Part shown: in pieces, positions 37,501 to 52,100 of the stretch
Layout: each line of letters begins with the position of its first letter
Numbering within the stretch: the stretch's first letter is position 1
DNA from: Thamnaconus septentrionalis
Lineage: Eukaryota; Chordata; Actinopteri; Tetraodontiformes; Monacanthidae
Assembly (NCBI GenBank): GCA_009823395.1
Contig: CM020514.1
Location: 12,569,466 to 12,633,465, forward strand
Direction of reading: 5' to 3'
Length of the DNA stretch: 64,000 bases
Notes under the pieces: model-generated
The model's database searches: none
Told to the model about the DNA's origin: nothing
The model's input: only the letters and a program-made list of their open reading frames with translations
Translations under genes and position numbers: made by a program

Positions 37501-40500
37501 GCAGTGATGGGGCCATCTTCTTCTTCTTCATCTTCTTGCTGGACTAAACATATATACAAATATATATATTTATATATACTGTACATATGATAATTTAGGT
37601 ACTCTCCATGGGTTGTTTTTTTTTGTTCTTGTCATATTATCTACTTGTTGTGTACAACGGTAGAGTTTTTTGTGTCGTCGGCTTCAATGACATCTGCCTT
37701 AAGCCTTCAGAATCAACATTGCAGGGTCCTGACGCCTGGGAGTGAACGGACTACGGTCAGTGCGATTGAGTCAGCTAGCTGGCCTTACGCCTTTCGCTGA
37801 ACTGTGATTGGAGAAGAACTCATTAGAGCCAGACAAACTCTACTAACCCTGACGATCCGATGACTGACAGAGGAGAAATTGCCGAATCATCTGCAATTAA
37901 TAGTGTAAATTGCGTGGCACATTATTGTTCAATTGTTTTGCTGCTGAATATTCTCAAAAACAAATGCAAATAATCTGTAAATTTCCAATTAATAGTTTGT
38001 TTTGTTATTGTCTCACTGCTCCCTTTCTGAAAGGGCAGCAATTGACAGTTCATTGGACGACTTGTTTACTACGTACCTTTCTGGACCAATTAAAGCTTTG
38101 TTGACGAATGTCCTAAAATCGCTATCTATTTTTTAGTTTTGACAATATTGATGGTACTATGAGGCATATTAATTAAGGTCGGACCAGGTATGACGTCACT
38201 GAAGAAATGCACTGCTGGGCCGCTGCCAAAACAGTCAGTTTCAAAACAGGCTACGCACCTCACTGAATTCCATGTCTGACACCAGATTGAGTTCTTCGAC
38301 GGATTGCAGGTAGTGCTGCAGCTGACCCATGGCGGGCATGAAGGTTTGCATCATCTTGTTCAGAACTTCGGCCACCTGCAACAGGATTCCCACCATGGCC
38401 TGCATGTCTTCCGAGAGCACCAACTGCAGGAGAGTGAATCTCAGAACTTTTTCTCTTTTCTCCCCACGCACACAAACTGGAAAAAAAGAGTCCCTCTGAG
38501 CTTCAGCCTCACCCTGTAGATGGCCTTCTCTACATTGACATGGCGGGCCGTCAGCACCATGAAGGTATACATCTGCGGCAGAGACAAGGAGCAGAGGGCG
38601 GCTGAGACGACGTCGTCGGCGCCGGCGACTGTGGAGTTGCAGTGGCGCAGATCCAGCAGCCAGGACATGATCTGTTCGAACAAATATTCAAAAAGAAGAT
38701 GATGATGAAAAGATGAACTTGATCCAGCAAGGATGTCTGACTGAAATATACAGATATGCAGTCCATGAAAATGAGTGAACTTCCAGACGTTTGCAGTGTT
38801 TTTCGTTAGATTCGCTTGATGCTGAATTACTTTTCCAACCCTCCTGATTCGGGAGGCGTTAAATTAAGTAAAAAGGTTTTTTTTTAAAATCACCTTGTGT
38901 CTCATTAGAGGTTATGGTTGCAGAGTCATGCTGTAATAGCAGTATTAAAAATTCTGTTGCACCGTGTTGCCTCAGTTTTTGTAAAAATGTATTACGTCTA
39001 ATAATTACAAAGCACGCAGTGGCAGAAGGGAGAGGTGGGGGAGCACATGGCACCCATTTGAAATAAATAGAATATTTAATAACAGACTGTATGAGATTAA
39101 AAATGATAATGTTCACAAAAACCTAGTGAAGCTGTCTGGCACCTATATTAATTTGAGAGCAATAAACATTTTTTCATCTTTTCTAGATTTTATTGTGTGA
39201 CTTTTCCTGAAGACCTCAAAGTTTCATTTTGATACTCAAATGTTAACTAATATGTAACTTAACTGATGTAGGAATACAGGCATTTTGTGTTTTTTGTTTT
39301 GTTTTCTAGAAGAGATTATTTTGATGATGTTGACGTCTCCAGCTCACCACCAGATTGTTGTTTGGCATGGGACTCTCCAGCAGAGCACTGAGAACGACTG
39401 GATCCAAACCGATGTACCTCTGAACATCCGCAGCGAACGCCGTCTTGTTCCTCAGCATCTCGCCGAACATCACTATCCCTGGGGAACAACAGCCAGTTCA
39501 AGTTTGAGTTGAATCTGTAAATCTGGCTTACAGGTCAACAATAATATATACACTGAATCTACTGTCCTGAGTCGCGACACAAAACTGAAAGTGTAAACGA
39601 ATAAATGTGCTGCAGTTCATTCTTGTACCTATGGGGGCGATGGTCACATTTAAAGATGCAAGAGTGCTGGTATTGAAGCCCAAACCTTGGCTGAGCACGG
39701 AGGTCCTAGAGACAAAGGCAGATCCTCGTCACAACAGAAAAAATGCACAGAAAAGTAAATGTGTCCGGCTTTCATCGGGACAACGGATGGACATTTTGGA
39801 AAGATTGAAGGACAAGTCTGCACCAGCTGGACTGGAAGCTGTAGGTCTTGGGGTCTCCGATGAAGGTCTGGAAGGCCATGTCGCTCAGAGACGTCTCGTT
39901 TCTGGCCAGACTCTCCAGCAGGACCTGCAGGCTGGGCAGGGCAGTGTGGCACAGCTCACCAGGCTGCAGCGACGCGCTTTGCAGCACAAGGCGGAAGAAC
40001 TGGCTTTCCTCCAGCATGCAAACCTACAAGCAAACCAACATCAAACATCAGCATCCTCAGGCGTTTTGTTTTATGGTGTTTTTTTTTTTGCCAATTAAAG
40101 CGTCAACATTTTGCAGTTTGTTCCACTTAAACAACCCCGGATTTGTCAAGGGGGATACTTTATAGGCTGTGCAGTTATCCTCAGATATCTGTAGTCTAAG
40201 CTGATAAACTTTGCCTCTCCTACAACCAATAATTCCTGCCTGTCAATCATCAAATATAAGAAAATCTCTGTGGGGGTCTTTCATATTAAATTCCTATTAG
40301 TTATTTTGTGCACAAACAGAGCTGCAGAGTCTGGATTTTGATAAAACAAAATCAACCTAAATCTCCAGTTTGACCATCATCCGAGCCAATCAGAGTTATT
40401 GATCACTATTAATGGTCCATCGTTATTGTGCTTGTTGCTCCAGAGTTTAATGACACTTTGGCACCATTTTTCCCCCAACGTCACAGGTTACATACGAGTC

Positions 40501-41480
40501 ATAACTTCAATAACTTGATGCCCTGAGTGAGTTTGCGGTGCTAATACGTGTATTCTAAGTTCTGCAGCATACGTTTCTAATTACCGTCTGGACTGTCTGT
40601 ACTGAATCTTCGAGTGCAAGACCATGCAAGACATTTCATTCTGTCTGTACTGAATCTTCGAGGGCAAGACCATGCGAGACATTTCATTCTGTCTGTACTG
40701 AATCTTCGAGGGCAAGACCATGCGAGACATTTCATTCTGTCTGTACTGAATCTTCGAGGGCAAGACCATGCGAGACATCTCATTCTGTCTGTACTGAATC
40801 TTCGAGGGCAAGACCATGCGAGACATCTCATTTCACATGCAGTAAAACCGTAGGAGTGATGGAGTTGGGGTGGTGGCTAGGAGACCTGTGATGTCAGGTG
40901 GCTGAATGTCTCAGAGAATTCCTGGTCGGCGGGGCTCAGGTGGAAGAGCTGGCCCACTGTGGCTGCGGCCTGCTGCATGAGGATCAGGCTCTCTGCGTAA
41001 GGGGAACAGAGAGAGTTGAGGAGAAGGAGGGGGAAGAGGAGAGGGAGGCGGAGGAGGAGGAAGAGGAGGAGGGGTTGAGACGAGGAGTCAGACAGGAAAT
41101 ATGTGACGTCGGGGAGGTGGGGGAGAAATAGGGCAACAGGGTCTGTGAGGTGACTGAGTAACATGACGTCCCACCGGGCCTTATTACGACCCACGCCATT
41201 ACGGGGACGGCGCCATCAGGCGCCGAGCGGCAAATGATGTGCTTAAAATGAAGCCCCTCCGAGGGTCTGACGGGGCCGGGGGGGCGGCTGCCGATGGATG
41301 CTGCCGCGCATTAAAACACATCTGACAGGCGCCGAGAAAGGCGGCTCCTCGGGCAAGGAGCTGTGATGAACGAATATTTAATTATGCCAAAATTAGACAA
41401 TGGTGCTGTTGAATCCTGGTGGCGCCCTCCACCTGCGGGGCGATGCAAGTGCGCCGCTCTCTGTGCACCCTGCGTTCATG

Positions 41481-41514
<34 letters not shown>

Positions 41515-44500
41515 GGGGGGGTGGAAGCTGCTGCTGCTCACCAAAGGGACTGCGCGCTACTAAAAACATTATCACACGGGCACAGACGCCAATTAAAAAG
41601 CAGGTCATAGATGTCCACTCGTGCGAGTGCGCATGGGGAGACGTTTAGCGCGGGCGGGCGGGATAAGTGATTGAATTCTACTCTGCTAATGAGATTTAAA
41701 AAGGTGCTGAGTGGCTTTCTGCTGGAGAAGGGCCAGATGGCCTGGGGCTCTTTGGGAGCTCAACCTAAGCTGATGTGAAGTCTTATTCCTCATATCTACA
41801 GAATGAATTATGCCACACTATTGTCATGTATGCGGCATTGGTGATTTATCTTTCCATCTTAATGGCACTTCCACGCACACTCTCCCGCCATAGTCCGCCC
41901 ACTGGGTCGAAACTGTGCCATCTGTGTTTGGCTCTGCAGCGCAGCAACTGGACTGGTGGGAAAACCACCACAGGTAAAGTTAATCAGACAAAATCAAAAA
42001 GAATGGCATTGTTCATCTGGGAATCCTCTGTCTAATCAATGGGCTCCGATTTCTCGTCACAATAGCCACCAGTGGTCCAGACTTGTCAGAAAGGAGGACA
42101 GAATCGAAGCAAAGTGATACCTTGAGGTTCGTTGGCAAGCGCTTGAGTGATATTCTTAATCTCGGAGGAGAAGGGAATGGCATCCGGAATCAGGTTAACA
42201 GTTTGCAGCAGCAGATCCATGGATGGCCTGGAACAGATCGAAGAAGAGCCAGTTAATAAAAGACATTCCAACGGGGCAAATTCAAGTGCATAAAGAGGAG
42301 AGATGACTCTCGCTGTGTTCCAAATCACATACTTCTGCCAAATATTTCATATTTTAAGTGCAGCAGTGGCACAACGGTTGTAGCGCGCTAGCTAATATGT
42401 CCTGTATGGCAAATTTAGTAATCTACACTCCATTCCTTTTTGTATGTGCCTAAGACGGAAACGACATCTTATGAGTTTTAACTGACAATCGCAAGACCAG
42501 ACCCGAAAGAGGTGCAGCCAGTGGAAGAGGAAAGGGAAATGGATAAACGTACTAGCTAATTTTCATCCTAGCAAGTCAGCCATAATGTGCAAAACTACAA
42601 CAACTAATTTTAATCTGGCGTTAATGTTGTTTTGTCTCCTCTACCTGTTTGCAATTCGCTATAAAAAGAAAGTAGAAAAGAAGAGGCCTGTAAAAACAAA
42701 CCAAAACGGCCAGTAAGTGCAAAATGACAGCGCACAATTGTGGACAACATCATCCCCGCTGCGCTGCCCGAAAGTGTGCAATTTGGAAAACAGCTTCTAT
42801 CAAAACGCTTTATTCTAAATTGTTTCATTTTGGGTTTTTTTTTTTTTTCCTCCAAGAGCAATTTTTCAGTCACAGCAACAAAGCCTCACATCTGAAACGT
42901 GGTTGGGTGGGTGAGGAAAGACAGCACCCCCAGGGCGGCGCCGATGGTCTCCTCCCGCGGCGCTTCCCAGTTCCAGGGCACGTCGCTGGTTACGCCGCTC
43001 AGCACCACGCCGAGATCCGGGTTGGCAAAGAACCCGTGGGCCGTCTCCAGGATCTCCAGCGTGCTGACGGGCTGGGAGAGTGCGTGGAACATGGTGGGGT
43101 AGTCGATGTGGAACAGCTCCACAAAGTCCTCGATGGGGCTCCTTGGCGGCATCGGGAGGGCCTCGCGCCTGTGTCGCGTCCTCGCCGTGTGGTTCGCCCC
43201 CATCAGCTGGTGCGCAAACACAACGTGGTGTCGCTGCGGTGGTGCCAACAAATTGCTGGTGCTTGACATCCACAGCCTTAGCATTTCCAGAACGTTTCCG
43301 GCCAGTTCTTCGAAAAGCCCCAGGGGCAAAGGCGAGTCCGCGGCCGCATGGGTGAAAACAGACAGGAGAGGCCGCATGGAGTCGTAGATCCGAGGCAGCA
43401 ACTGGGTGATCAGGTCCAGGCGGGACGCTTCTGGGGAGGCCAACCACACGAGCATGTCGCGCAACCGGCTCGCCATCGCGCTCGGGCCACGGAACTCCCT
43501 GAATGTTTCCAAGGCTTGGTAGAGCTCGGGGGCACGGCCAAATATCTCCAGGTCGATCATCAATCCGATGGTGTCGTTGATCAGCCCCGCTAGGTCCATA
43601 CCGGAGAGGTCCCCCCACATGGCGTCGCCTGAAGTGATGTTGAGGGAGGACAGGAAGATCATCGCTGCCTCGCCGAAGAGCGTCTGAGTGGCACTACTGT
43701 CGTGGAGGAGATGGGAGCCGGCCAGGACGTGACCCAACGCCGCCTCCACGGCATCGACGTACGGCCGGAGGGACGGGGCCACCTTGAGGAGCTCGTCTGC
43801 GAGCATCTTGACAGCAAACAGACTGAGGACGGAAGGAAAAAAGGAAAATTGTTCATGCAACTGACTGGTTGATGTGAATACAAGATGATAATGTACTTGA
43901 GGGGTGGGGGAGAAGTTTTTTTTCGTGCAACACAATGAAAGGTTTTCAGATTTGATCTGAAATGCTTTTCCCATTTTCATCCTGGGCTCCACTGAGGCAA
44001 CCTCACAGAATTAATTATCCTGGCGTAAAAAAAACTTCACAGAAAACAGGACCTTCAGCCCTCTGTTCATAGATACAGATGTTATTGATGGGGGGGGTGA
44101 AGTAAATTGTAACTATAAAGAGACCTTCAACTTTTAAGATTTCACTACAAACGTTGTTGTCGTTGTTGTTGTTGTTGGCTCTGATGAACTTATTCAGCCC
44201 GACGTGGCTGATACTTATCACTCTTCCCGCCTCATTACCGCAGATGGCCAATAGGACGAAATCAGTTTAAGCAGACATCTGGGCTAAATTACAGTTAAGC
44301 CGCAATCTGAGTGGTCGCAGCACCTTTTCGTGATTTTGGTTTAATGAGGTCAAATGCAAATGTCATCGCGAAACATTTCACCACCCCGCCTTTGTCGACG
44401 GCACTCGTTTTCTGCGGACCGCGTCACACAACCGTGGCCGGGGGGCGGTCACCTGTTTTGCAGCTGTAACCTCTGCAGCTGCTGGAACCAGTAGATTTGA

Positions 44501-46060
44501 GCTTCGTGACTTAGGGGCCGGCCCAACAGCAGGAAGAGCTGGCTGGAGATCTCTGTGACGAGCTGCTCCATGACCTGGTGCTGGTACAGGCTGACTCGGT
44601 AGACGGATCGCACCGCCTCCACAATCCTGGCAGCTGTGGCATTCAGGGCCATCGGTCCCACGCCCATGTGCTGTTGGGCGGTGAGCATGCAGCAGAGATG
44701 GCAGATAAGAAGGCTGAGGTTAATTTTCACCGTGTGTCAACACTGCCATCAAGTGACAGAAGTACGGTCCTGCTGTGCCTTTAAAGGTCTCTCACAACAG
44801 TGTGTCTCTGCAGATTCAGATTCTGCATTTCTAAAGCCCTTTCGTTTTTCTTGTTTTTTTTGTGACAGTGCCACCTGCTGGATTGTGCAAAACATGTCAG
44901 AACTAAGGAAGCCTTTAGGATGAGAGGCAAAACATCTTCAAGATCACAGGAACAAGTACAGCTGCCCTAACAGGATGACTGAGAACCTTCATAGACATGT
45001 CTAACATGTTAAAATTTTAAAGGGTAGGGTGAGGAGTTGGGGCGAGGACTCAGTCCCAGTCAATCTGCAGATGCTGCTCGTCTCTCCCACTGATTTTCTT
45101 CTACTCACGCTGATGTTTGGATGCCCGGCGGACACCAACGCTCCGTTGTAGGCATCAATGACGGGCTGCACACTGACACTGCACCACGCAGACATGGCTG
45201 CCGGGGTCGATCCCACCGCCTCCCGCACCGGCTCCCACGCCGCAAGGACGTCGCTGCACTTCAGCGCGCCATTGGCCTGAGTGCAAAAGACAAGGTGCTC
45301 GTCGTGCGTGTCTCAACCTCATTGTTCCACGGAAAAACCAGTCCAGTTTGCAAAAAACAAAGACGCAAATAGAACAAAGTCTTGGGGGGTTAGGGGGAGT
45401 GGCGGAAGAAGGCATGAGGGACACAAAATAATCTCAGCAATCTCACAGATGACAGGAAGGCAAATAAAAGGGCAGAATTCTCACACAGGTATCGTATTTG
45501 CCATATAGGGTGCACGCCCAGTCGGACTGAATATGTACGCACGACATGCTGAAGCAGAGTCGTCTCCAGTTTCTGCACGACAGACAAGTCCAATTGTCTG
45601 CCTCTGACAGGCTGTTTTGTCCCAGGTGTATAGAGAATAGCAAATACTGTCCTGTGTACCATTAAGGTTTATGGCACGACTCGAGATGAAAGAAATCTCA
45701 TTACTGGCATCCAATTAGATGGACTCTCTCATTTATATGGCTAGTCTCCGATTGTAATAGTGAAAATATATTTTGTCTCACAATAAAATAAAAAGTCTGT
45801 TACCATCCATTCCATAAAATGACCTTACTCCACTTTGCAGAGACAGTGTGCTAAATATGTCACAGTTCCTATTTAGTACAAAGGTAATTAATTCATCGAG
45901 TGAAGTTGCGCTGGAACTAAAAAAAAAAGGTTTTGAAAATTGGTGATTAATAAGAACTTTATGGGGATTATGTATACAATTATGCATGTGCATCCATAAT
46001 GAGAAATAATGACAATTTCCAACAGCTCCTTCTCTTTCCCACGTGTATACAGAGTGAAGA

Positions 46061-46102
<42 letters not shown>

Positions 46103-49100
46103 GACGTCGAGGTATGTTTTTTTGTCAAAGTTTCCAGACAAAAGGTTGTGTGCGTCTGTGAAGTGGAGCAGAAAAAAATGCTCAATTGCACAAAGGGCAT
46201 CTTTGCCTCGTCCTGGTGCCAGTGGCTGTTGACAGACAGGCATTCAGCATCTTATTTTTGACTACAGTGTGACGACCAAAGGCACGACGCGGCGGCCGTC
46301 CACTGCCTCCTCCTCTCCGCCACCACATTCCCTCACCCAGTAGTAAGGAGCAGTCACTGACTGACACAGTAGAAAAAAACGGTCAAACCTGCTGCACCGC
46401 CTTCACCGTGTCTTCAATGGCGCGCTGCATTCCTTCCACAACTTTAGACATGTCGACGTGAGTGGTGTTGATAAGCGTCGCAATTTCCACCATCAGAGTC
46501 ATCACGGGCCTCTGGAGGCTCAGCAGCAGCGCTGAAGGGAAGGAAGACAGAAGACACGGTGAGGGTCTGGCCGTGTTTGCTAGATATCCACGCGAACAGA
46601 ATGCGCATTTTAGCCATCAGTTGCGAGACAAGAGCAGCGTCGAGTTTGCTCCTACCGTTCTCTGCCTGCGTCACCTTCACCAAACTTCCCGTGAAGTTTT
46701 CAAACACTTGGATGAGAGACGGGATGGCGTCCAACACTTCTGTTTCCCTGAACGTCGACAGCAGGGCTTCAATCATCGTTTCAAGCCTGCGACAAGGGGG
46801 GAAAAAACACCACATGGTTTTAGGGTCAAGCAGCAGTAGAACTTGTAAACAAAACAAATTGTTCAAAAGTGACGTTTAGGTTCTGCAGCTTACGACGGAA
46901 CTCACTTGTTCCACGTGTCTTGATCCGCATTCCCACTCATCAGCTGCTCCAGGACGGGAGCAAGATGAGAGAAGCCCTCCAGAGACGAACTGGCCGCTGG
47001 AGAGTGAGGGAGGCCAGTGAGAAGTGGCCGAAGTATGTTCAAGAGTTGACCGATCTTAGGTGGGGGGAAAAAAGGGATGAAAGTTATTTGTATGAAACAA
47101 AGTTAATAGTTCTACTGTGGTTCAATATAAAATACATATCTGAAAAAGTCTGTCATATGAAACCTTATAAAAGAAATCGAAAAAATAATTTAATGTGATG
47201 AGCATATCCTGTATTTTACTTACATGGCCAAAGATTACAGGCAGATCGTCTGTTGATGCAGTCTCAAAAATTTCCCAGAGAGTCCTGTTGCCTGAAAAGA
47301 AAAGTTGCACCAACAGTTTTTGAAGGGAGTGGGGGGTTAAATGCGAACAATGAAAAATCCAACCACAGACAAAAGAAAATCACTGGACTGGATTTACATC
47401 TGTTTGTCATGGTGGTGCTAGCGCTGGAATAATGGAGTGCACAGAGAGTGTTCACCACTCCCTGGAGGTTCATAGGGATTCAGCCACTTGTCCACCTACA
47501 TGGGCAACTGAGGAGCTCACTTACCTTGGCCGGACTCCAGGATGAAGTGAGTCACGTTGATGAGGACTGAGAGATAGAGCTGGGCTGAGTTGTTCGCCGG
47601 CAGGATGCTTTGAATTGTCTTCATCTCGTTCAAAATTCTGATGAGACAAAACATGTCCATATTTCATGTCAGTCTGAGTGGGTCCCACAGAAGTTAATCG
47701 AAGTGACGCTTCATTGTTTAGCAATGTTTTTGATTCATCAGTTGGTCGTAAAATAAAGCAGAAAGCATTATTTTGAAGGAGGAAGGGTAAAATAAAACAA
47801 ATGCTTTCACTGTTTTGTAGCACTGATACTGTAATGACTGAAAGCTCTCAGTACTACACATGCTATTTTGCCTTTGCAAACTAGGGTCATTTTGAATAAA
47901 TCACTTGGGATGGACTCAGTTAATTGCTAGTAGTCAAATAGTTTAGTTGTTTTTTTTGATTGTTGCATGAGGGGCTGCAGTGATGGAGTGTTAGAATAAA
48001 GTTTATTTGTTAATCTTTTCCTATAACCAGTTCATAATTATCAATTTTAGCTCCTGCTATATTAAATATAATAATGTGGCAGTGTAATGAAAAATGAAGC
48101 AACATCACTCACATGTAATTCCATTTGTCTGGTCCACTTGCCGTTTGGGGGATGTCAAAATAGGCTATTAGCACTTTTATCCCTGGTACCAAGTATTGGG
48201 CAAACATCTCTGGCAGCGTCTCCTCGATGATGTACTTCGTCCTTTTCAGTATGTGAATGCTGATGTTACGCGACACATCGAAATTTGTGTTTGGCTGGAG
48301 GATGAGCTTGAGCGAGTTGTGCACAACATCCAGGATGCTCTGTTGTACTGGGGAAGTGATGACAGGCTGGTCTACAGACAGGATCTGCAAGGCAGTTTGG
48401 GCGGCTTTCAGCACAGCGTAGATGAAGCGGTCGCTCTGCAGGCCGCCCGGTTGCTCTGCCACCATTAGCGCTTCAGTCAGGGCCCCAGTGATGTTGTTGA
48501 TCATGTAGAAGAAGCTCCGCTGGTCCTCACTGAGAATGGTCCCCAGTGACTGCAGCAGGCGATGAAGATCTTGCACGGGGTCGGAGAAGCTTACCAGTGA
48601 GGAATTTCCCCACTGAAGCATACTGGTGAAGACCAGCGGGATTTGCGGTTGTTTCATCCACATCTCAACGAGGCCAACGTACATCTTCACCTGATGCTTA
48701 ATGGCATGCAGAACGGTTGAGTTGAGGAAAGGCGTGAGGTGTTGAGTGTTGTTCACCGCCTCCAAGTTGTTCAGTGTCAGTTCAAACATTTGGTAGAAAA
48801 TCTCAAGCGATGCCAAGCCAACTGCCCTCAGCCCCTCGCCATCCAACGGGAACGTCAGGTTCCTCATGAGGTGTTCGATCTGCCCGCTGACAAACAAGGA
48901 CAAGTCCGTCTGTGCCAGCTGCAATGTCACTTGCATTTGTGCCGCGTAGAAAACCGGTCGGAGAAGCAGGGAGACCGAGCTGTTGCTTGTGATGTGCTCC
49001 AACTGCTCAATGTAAAAGTTTATAAGCTCCAGATATTGTCTCTGAGCGAGTAACTCGTTGTCTGCTGTCATGTTGTTGTTCAACGCTGTCTGGTTGAGGA

Positions 49101-52100
49101 AAAGATGGATCACATTTTCCAGCATTGTGATTTCATTCAATATGGCTGAGGTGTTCAGGTGGCTCTGCTTGAGGCTTGCTTTGACATTGGCCAGAGTTGT
49201 GTTGAGGATCTGCTCGAGAACCACAGTGGGTTCTTCACTGGGGTTAATTGGCATGACCTGGCTGATTGTGCCATTGATGATTTGGGGGATGAGGGAGAGG
49301 ATGAGCGTCTCATTGCGAAGGGCAGGTACTTTTGTCAGGAATCGTGCTATCCCATTTATCAATTCGTTAACACACTGGACTGTCACGGCCGCATTGCTCT
49401 GGTCTCCTACACACTCTTGAACGCTGACGATTGCCATGATGCTCGACAACAGTTCCTTCACGTCTGCCGATCCGGCAAGTGCAGCGATGTCGTTGAGCTG
49501 CTTGATGGTGACATCTGACTGCACGAGAGCATCCTGGATGGTGGACACGCTGATATCTGGTGTAGCTATGACAAGCCTGATGAAGCGAAGAACGTTTTGG
49601 AATGTCTTCATGAGTGCTGCATCCTGCTGCGACAGCAGAAGCCGAAAAGCAGCTGATGCTACCTCTTCATACTCTTGTGATCTTAGGACAGATTTGCTCT
49701 CAACTATCTTAATGGCTGCGTAACCATCGGCTGAGAGCGTCATGTTTATGATCTGGTCAATGAATGTGAAGACTTCTGAAATTCCAGACAAACATTTTGG
49801 GCCATCCGCACATTGGGCCACTTGTGCCTGCACAGCTTTGAAATCCCGGAGAAAGCGACGAGCTTCATCTTGGAGCACCGGTGGTAGGAATGCCACAAAT
49901 TTTTGGATAACAATGTCCTGAGCCACATCTGGTCCGACCTGAGTCAGGTTCTTGAGACCCTCAGGCGTCAGGAGGCCAAGGAATTCGTTGGTAATGAGCT
50001 GGAGGTCAGTTACTTGGGTGCCAACCCCTCCGGGTAGTTGATGGATTCTTCGCAGTTTGTACAGAGACATCACAAAATCTTGAATCTGATGTATGTAGCT
50101 GAGAATAATGTCATTTGGGTTTGCAGAGTCCTGCACTGTGTTTAAAAGCTCCATGGCGCTGAGGATGGCCTCCACAAGGCCTGATGAGGTTTGTGCCGTG
50201 AAAGGCTTGAGCATTTCTCTGAGTTTGGCCACGTACTCTGGGTTGAAATACTTTGCGTAGGTGAGCACAGAGTGTCCCATGATGTGTGACAGCGAAATGG
50301 TGAGGTTACTCTCCAGGGAGAGGAAGCCGAAGATCAGCCGCTCAAGTTCAGCCATTGTGGGGTCAGACTCGTTGAAGGCAAATATTTCCTGATTGAGCCT
50401 GCCGATTTTTGAGGCAACCGCGATCACCGCAGAGGCATTGAGGGGACCGTCGCCGAGGAGTAAAGGCGTCAGCGGCTGCAAACCTGTGGACTGCAGCAGT
50501 TGGCTGACCAGCGGAAGCATGATATCTGGGTTGGTGATGTTATAATCAGGCATTTTCGTGAGTTTGTTGACAAAGGCATCCGCTTGACGCAGCAGGTTCT
50601 CGAGGTAGGCAGCAAGTGGATTTTGGATCAGGTCTACTCCATCCAAAGATGATTCCAACAGATGTTTGTATATTGAACCATACGTACTTTGCAACAAACT
50701 CACAGTTCCTTTGAGAGAACTTAATATGAAAGAAAATGGAAAAATAGAACATAATGTTACCACATTATATGTATACAAATAAATGCAAAAACAAAAACAA
50801 AGCTCACAGAAACTCTTTTGCCATTGCCTAGTTGGGAGACAGTCTTCTCAGATGCAGTTTAGCAAGACTCTCACTTCTTACAAATGGGTGTTTGATTCAG
50901 TTTTATTCATCGAAAAGGACCCTTGCCTCATTTTACCACCTTTCTTCCCTCACTCAATTCACAAAATTAACTCATGAGAAATTAGAACATGTCTTCCCAT
51001 GCAAAGAGTCACAGAAAGTACACAGTTTTTAGTGGGGAGCTGAAAATCAGGTAATTATTCAGAGGGCTAAATAAGTTGCTTGAGTTGAGGGCTGCCCCTC
51101 CGTATTTCCGGATTAAAGATCAACAAGTTTCTTTCAGCCACATTGTTATTATTATTTCAACTTACTCAACCAGCATGTCTTCGGTGGGTGACATCAACGT
51201 GCGCAACGAAATCTGAACAAACTCTGGCCAGTTGAAATCAGTGTTGCAAACAAGGTTTCCTGTGAAGATGTTAACAGTACCTGAAAGTGGAAAGTATGCA
51301 TTTATACGTGGACTGTCTTGGTATGTTTGTGTTGAATGATTTTTTTTATCTTATTGCGAAACATTTCTTTTATTTTTTTATTTTTTTTAACCCGAGAGGA
51401 GATAAGACAGATCAAACTCACAGGGCTGACTCGTGTCGTAGATCCTGTAGTTCAAAATCCAATTAACCATCTGGAAATATACCCGAACCTGTGGCCACAG
51501 CGGAGTTGCCTCCAACCTTTCTCCAAAATTCACCAGGGATAGGAAAAGACTGAGAGCAAAGAAGAAAGAAAAAAATGTCTTCAACAGTTAATTTTAAAGG
51601 TAAACATGACAGGGTGAAATACAACATTGTGTGCAAACTAATTTACATTTCTGAGGCTGAAACTTTTGTGTTTCATGACAAGTGTATATGACATGTTTCA
51701 TTTTAAGACCGCTGGAAAAAATGATGTGACTAGATATGACAGCCTACACTCATTCTTTATGTCAGATGACACTCTGTTTGACTTCCACACTGTAAAAATA
51801 TACATATTCTCATCACCTTTGTTGAAGAGTCCCCAGAGCTTGGCTGCAGTTGACCAACCAGTTATTCCAGTCCGCCTCGCCCAGCTTTTCAGGGAGACTT
51901 TGCCAAAGTGCCACAAACTGCAAACCCCTCCTGTGGACTTTGTGCCACTCAGAGAGAATCATGGGAAGCGTTGCATTGCGGCCCGCTAGGCCTACAAAGG
52001 TCTTGTTAAACTCGAGTGCCTGCCGGAACATTAAGCAAAACAAGAGTTGTTTTTCAAGAATCCACATCTCTCACGTGTTGTGTTGTCATATTGGCAGCAC

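Noticed and set aside
40577..40853. ORFs of repeated 16-residue units on both strands
   Set aside because: Product of the 48-bp minisatellite; intronic, with a stop right after the v29 donor.
42724..43602. Plus-strand ORFs opposite exon v27, including 180 codons
   Set aside because: Antisense shadows of a GC-rich coding exon; the minus frame has splice sites and phase support.
48196..49723. Plus-strand ORFs opposite exon v19
   Set aside because: Shadows of the 868-codon exon.
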